Positions 8,367 through 12,039 of a DNA stretch of 12,039 nt are shown piece after piece. The translations under genes were made by a program, and so were the position numbers. The stretch covers positions 1 through 12,039 of the forward strand of contig JAHENE010000039.1 of assembly GCA_024643305.1 (NCBI GenBank), given 5' to 3'. The notes under the pieces were generated by a model, which was given only the letters and a program-made list of their open reading frames with translations, did not search any database and had not been told where the DNA came from. The first letter of the stretch is position 1. Each line of letters opens with the position of its first letter. The DNA is from Thiobacillaceae bacterium (GTDB lineage Bacteria; Pseudomonadota; Gammaproteobacteria; Burkholderiales; Thiobacillaceae).

Positions 8367-8809
8367 ACGTGCAGTTTCAATTCCACGAAGTATTCGCGAA
8401 TCTTGGGCATGTTGTAGACCGGATACCCGGTTTCGCGCTCGATGCGCGTGATGACTTCCTGCTGACCCTCGGACGTTTCTGTCGCCAGCACGAACCACAT
8501 GTTGAGGCGATGATTGCGTTCGTAATTGTGGGCGACCTGCGGCTGGCTGTTGACGATGCCGGTTACGCGCTCGAAATCATCAGGCGGGATCTGCATCGCC
8601 GCCAGGCTCAGTGCACCGCCCATCTGCTCGGCGTGGTACATGGGTCCGAAGCGCGACAGCAGGCCTCGTTCGAGCAGGCTACCGATGCGTTCGATTACGG
8701 TTTCTTCAGTGCTACCCAAGCGTTCCGCCACCTCAGCGTAGGGCCGCTCGCAGATCGGAAATCCGCCTTGCAGCGTGTTGATGAGCGCGCGGTCTAGTTC
8801 GTCCATCAT
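8363..8809 (-). CDS. nirG: NirG, siroheme decarboxylase subunit
   Basis: This is a 148-residue protein of the same family, with an N-terminal helix-turn-helix-like half and the signature AHNYERNHRLNMWFV (93-107), which matches the first module of NirDL (NHNYEREHQFNLWLV). It is therefore a D/G-type subunit and the likely partner of NirH in siroheme decarboxylation. The ATG at 8809 overlaps the nirDL stop by 4 bases, and a second ATG follows at 8806. A purine-rich GAGAAAG lies about 4 bases upstream. The open frame extends about 33 codons further into nirDL without family resemblance. It overlaps nirH by 4 bases at its end. Confidence 0.93.
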   Translation of the reverse strand: MMDELDRALINTLQGGFPICERPYAEVAERLGSTEETVIERIGSLLERGLLSRFGPMYHAEQMGGALSLAAMQIPPDDFERVTGIVNSQPQVAHNYERNHRLNMWFVLATETSEGQQEVITRIERETGYPVYNMPKIREYFVELKLHV

Positions 8810-9804
8810 GCCGCTTTCTCGTGCTGTGCTTCGATATAGTGCGCGCCGGTCTGCTTGAAGCGATGCCTGCTGAACAGCACCTCGTGCTCGAAGTCCATCA
8901 GACCGCACTGGTCGCGCACCAGATCCAGACGCTCCAGCACCGCGGCGCGGTCCTTGCCGTGGATCATGGCAAACAGGTTGTAGGGCCAGTCGGGCAGGCG
9001 GCGCGGACGTTGGTAGCAGAGGTTGACCAGGCCGGAGGCGCCGATGCAGCGGCCGAGTTCGTCGATGCGTTCATCCGGGATATTCCACACCACCATGGCG
9101 TTGGCGCGAAAGCCCAGTTCGTGATGGCGCACCACGATGCCGAAGCGCTTGATGACGTCCTGTTCCAGCAGGCGTTCCAGCCGGCTCAGTACATCCGCTT
9201 CAGTGAGCCCGGCGATGGCGCCGATTTCGGCATACGGTCGCGCCACGAGCGGCAGTCCATCCTGGATTGCGGCGATGAGGGAATAGTCCTGAGTATCGAG
9301 AGAAAATCCGGCTTTCGCAGTCGGGCCCCGCATGCTTCGACGGTCGGCCAGGGCCACCGTGGCGCGTAGGTCGAAGCCAAGGTCGATGTGGTAGTCCTGC
9401 ACCATGGGCAGGCGCATGATGGGCAACCCGGTCTCCTGCTCGATGGCATGCAGCACGCGATCCAGGTGGGCGGCATTGGACGCGGTGGCGACGAGCCAGA
9501 GGTTGAATTGATGTTCGCGTTCGTAGTTGTGGTTGATCTCGGGATGGAGGTTCACCACCTGCGCCACTTCGGCTAAGCGCGCCGCCGGCACGGCCATGGC
9601 GGCAAGGGTGCTGACTCCGATGCGATTCGGGCGGATTACGGCGCCGATGCGGCTGATGACACCTTCCCGCGTCAGGCGGCGCAGCGTTTCCAGGACTTCC
9701 TCCACGCCCATGCCGAGGCGGTGCGAGAGGATGTCGAAGGGCGCCGCGGTGAGCGGAAAGCCACGCTGAAAATCATTGAGCAGATTCATCTGGACGTCGC
9801 TCAT
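8806..9804 (-). CDS. nirDL: NirDL, fused siroheme decarboxylase
   Basis: This is a 332-residue fusion of two related modules. The NirD-like module (about 1-145) carries NHNYEREHQFNLWLV at 91-105; the NirL-like module (about 168-325) carries CYQRPRRLPDWPYNLFAM at 263-280. A short basic linker near 150-167 joins them. Each module starts with an AsnC/Lrp-like winged helix. The family decarboxylates the acetate groups of siroheme at C12 and C18, the first committed step to heme d1. In P. aeruginosa nirD and nirL are separate, while fused forms are known in other denitrifiers. The ATG at 9804 overlaps the nirF stop (ATGA), with AGGA 7 bases upstream. The frame is intact, with no sign of a recent joining. 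Confidence 0.95.
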   Translation of the reverse strand: MSDVQMNLLNDFQRGFPLTAAPFDILSHRLGMGVEEVLETLRRLTREGVISRIGAVIRPNRIGVSTLAAMAVPAARLAEVAQVVNLHPEINHNYEREHQFNLWLVATASNAAHLDRVLHAIEQETGLPIMRLPMVQDYHIDLGFDLRATVALADRRSMRGPTAKAGFSLDTQDYSLIAAIQDGLPLVARPYAEIGAIAGLTEADVLSRLERLLEQDVIKRFGIVVRHHELGFRANAMVVWNIPDERIDELGRCIGASGLVNLCYQRPRRLPDWPYNLFAMIHGKDRAAVLERLDLVRDQCGLMDFEHEVLFSRHRFKQTGAHYIEAQHEKAA

Positions 9805-10973
9805 AGTCCGATCCTGTGGGCGCGTGAGGTGAAGAAAATCCCGCTCGGGCTCTCGGCTGGCAGCGTGCCAATGCGCGCGAAGGAATCCGGGTCATAGATT
9901 TCGATCCGGTTTTCGTCGCGCACCGACAGCCATACCTGCTCGCCACGCGGCGAGAACTCCAGATGTAATACGCCTTTGCCTGGCTTCAGGGTTTTGACGA
10001 TGCTGCGTGAGGGTAGGTCGAGAACCTGTACCGTGTCGTTGTCGGGGAAGGCAAAGTTGATCCATACCTGGCGACCGTCGGGGCGCGCTACGGCGAACAC
10101 GGCCTGGCCGGCAACCGGAATGCGCGCGATTTCCTTCCAGGTATTCTGGTCGGCGATGATGACTTCATGCTGGCCGACCGCGGGCAGGACAACCTGATTG
10201 CCGGTAGCGGCCCAGCCTTCAAGGTGGGGCATTTTGTAGACCGGCAGCTTTTCGCCGTGGCGCCCGAACTCGACCAGGGCGCGTTTTACGCCGGCATCGA
10301 GGTTCCACAGATCGAGCAGGGCCACGCCGTCTTCGCCGAACAGGCCGGCTGCGTAGTAGCGGCCATCGGACGTGATCATGCCATCGTAGGGTTCCTCGCC
10401 GATGTCCACGAATTTATGCAGAACGGGCTGCTTCGGATCATGCATGTCGGCCACCCAGATTTCGCCGGCGTCGTACAGGCTAAAGACGAAGCGATGACCT
10501 GGCGCATCGACCAGCCCCACGACTTTCGAGCGCTTGCCGTTGGCGCCTACGGCGGGAATGTCGGCTACGAGAGAAAGGTCGTTCGCGTCGAACACTTTCA
10601 CGCCGCCAGGTTCGTAGTTGGCGACAGCAACAAGTGTGCCATCGGGCGAGATCGCCCCGCCGATGCTGTTGCCGCCCTGGATGATGCGGCGTTCGATGCG
10701 CTGCCTGAGAATGTCAACTTTGGTCAGGCCGCCATCACGGCCGAACACGTAGGCATAGCGTTCGTCGCGGGCGTAGCTAATGGAGGCGTGTGACAGATCT
10801 CCCAATCCTTCCACTTTGGCCAGACTGCTGCGATGGGTGGTGTCGAGAATCTGCACACTGCCGGTGGCGCGCTCGATGACCACACCGAGATCGCCCGTGC
10901 CGCGCAGGGCAGGCGTGGCGCAGCCTGCAAGCATGCTGAGTGCGAGGAGCGGGGCGAGTAGGCTAGCGCGCAT
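9801..10973 (-). CDS. nirF: NirF, lipoprotein of heme d1 synthesis
   Basis: This 390-residue protein has an 8-bladed d1-type beta-propeller similar to the d1 domain of NirS and NirN but no cytochrome c domain (no CxxCH). The N-terminus is a lipoprotein signal: a hydrophobic stretch and the lipobox LAGC, with Cys18 as the lipidated residue, so the mature protein should be anchored on the periplasmic side. NirF acts in a late, still debated step of heme d1 formation. His47 and His62 near the mature N-terminus are candidate cofactor ligands. The ATG at 10973 lies inside the end of nirC (11-base overlap) with no clear ribosome binding site, so coupled translation is likely. It overlaps nirDL by 4 bases. 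Confidence 0.95.
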   Translation of the reverse strand: MRASLLAPLLALSMLAGCATPALRGTGDLGVVIERATGSVQILDTTHRSSLAKVEGLGDLSHASISYARDERYAYVFGRDGGLTKVDILRQRIERRIIQGGNSIGGAISPDGTLVAVANYEPGGVKVFDANDLSLVADIPAVGANGKRSKVVGLVDAPGHRFVFSLYDAGEIWVADMHDPKQPVLHKFVDIGEEPYDGMITSDGRYYAAGLFGEDGVALLDLWNLDAGVKRALVEFGRHGEKLPVYKMPHLEGWAATGNQVVLPAVGQHEVIIADQNTWKEIARIPVAGQAVFAVARPDGRQVWINFAFPDNDTVQVLDLPSRSIVKTLKPGKGVLHLEFSPRGEQVWLSVRDENRIEIYDPDSFARIGTLPAESPSGIFFTSRAHRIGL

Positions 10974-11295
10974 CGGGGAAGCCTGTTTGCAGCGAATCCA
11001 CGATCCAGCCTGCTTCGGATTCAGAGATGAAATTGTTCCATGGCGGCATGGGTGTTCCGGGCCGTCCTTGAAGAATGGTGCTGATCAATGCAGCAGCGGG
11101 TTTGTCCTTGAGCGCCTGTGGCGTAAGCGCGGGGCCGAGGCCGCCGGTGAGTTTCATGCCGTGGCACGAGCCGCAATCCTGACGGACGAGGCGAATGAGT
11201 TCGTGTTTCCTTTCCTGGCTGAGATGCGACGTGTCGGCCTGGATAGGGGTCGAGGTGGTTGCAATCATGATTCCTGCTGTCAGCAAATATTTCAT
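10963..11295 (-). CDS. nirC: NirC, small periplasmic cytochrome c
   Basis: This is a 110-residue monoheme cytochrome c. A Sec signal peptide runs to about Ala20 (IQA/DT), the heme site is CGSCH at 41-45, and Met83 in GTPMPPW is the likely sixth ligand. NirC (cytochrome c55x) has been linked to electron transfer in heme d1 maturation and can also donate to NirS. The ATG at 11295 follows an A-rich stretch without a clear Shine-Dalgarno sequence. It lies 60 bases after nirS, beyond a GC-rich stem-loop, and overlaps nirF by 11 bases. Weak initiation plus the stem-loop suggests lower expression than nirS. Confidence 0.92.
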   Translation of the reverse strand: MKYLLTAGIMIATTSTPIQADTSHLSQERKHELIRLVRQDCGSCHGMKLTGGLGPALTPQALKDKPAAALISTILQGRPGTPMPPWNNFISESEAGWIVDSLQTGFPDAR

Positions 11296-11322
11296 TTGTT
11301 TTTGTTGTCTGCCTACAGAAAG

Positions 11323-11348
11323 AGGCGGGGCGGAAATCCGCCCCGTCT
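11323..11348 (-). terminator. GC-rich stem-loop after nirS, possible attenuator
   Basis: On the minus strand CGGGGCGG and CCGCCCCG form an 8-bp stem with a 4-base loop (ATTT), extended by two more pairs after one mismatch. It starts 7 bases after the nirS stop. The following bases (CTTTCTG) are pyrimidine-rich but not a full T-run, so complete termination is doubtful because the nirC-nirN genes continue on the same strand. Partial termination or protection of nirS mRNA is a reasonable reading. The structure is seen directly; the role is inferred. Confidence 0.6.
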
Positions 11349-11355
11349 TGCCAGC

Positions 11356-12039
<684 letters not shown>

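Overview
The window is one continuous stretch of a denitrification supercluster, with every gene on the minus strand and transcription running from high to low coordinates. In transcription order it holds: the 3' part of nirS (cytochrome cd1 nitrite reductase), nirC, nirF, a fused nirDL, nirG, nirH, nirJ, nirN, then norC, norB, norQ, a small three-helix membrane protein, a membrane polyferredoxin, and the 5' part of norD, which runs off the left edge. The high GC content, the nirS-type reductase, the nirDL fusion and the cNOR arrangement suggest a denitrifying betaproteobacterium (Rhodocyclales or Thiobacillus/Sulfuritalea-like). That assignment rests on gene order and protein resemblance only.

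Right part (about 5007-12039): the nir block. nirS supplies the catalytic enzyme. The genes after it make and deliver its special heme d1. NirDL, NirG and NirH are siroheme decarboxylase subunits, NirJ is the radical SAM enzyme that removes propionate side chains, and NirF and NirN are periplasmic d1-propeller proteins for the last steps. NirC is a small c-type cytochrome. Genes from nirC to nirH overlap by 4-11 bases, so translation is probably coupled. nirE is not between nirJ and nirN, so the precorrin-2 methyltransferase must lie elsewhere or be shared with siroheme synthesis.

Middle (4903-5006): a 104-base intergenic region with a near-perfect FNR/DNR-type box (TTGATTCAGGTCAA on the minus strand) placed to act at -41.5 of a promoter for norC. 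The nor genes therefore probably respond to low oxygen or NO on their own, beyond any read-through from the nir block.

Left part (1-4902): the nor block. norC and norB encode the cytochrome c-dependent nitric oxide reductase, with all heme and FeB ligands recognisable. norQ (MoxR-type AAA+ ATPase) and norD (cNOR activation protein) are the known activation pair for this enzyme. Two genes are inserted between norQ and norD: a 129-residue Tic20/DUF4870-like membrane protein and a CcoG/NapH/NosR-like membrane 4Fe-4S protein. All four genes are overlapping or nearly touching, so the two inserted genes are candidates for an uncharacterised part of cNOR assembly or electron supply. This is the most novel element in the window.

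Perfect or near-perfect GC-rich stem-loops lie just after the two catalytic genes, nirS and norB. They may tune the ratio of enzyme to accessory proteins. No tRNA, rRNA, insertion sequence, CRISPR array or attachment site was seen, and no gene-free stretch exceeds about 104 bases.
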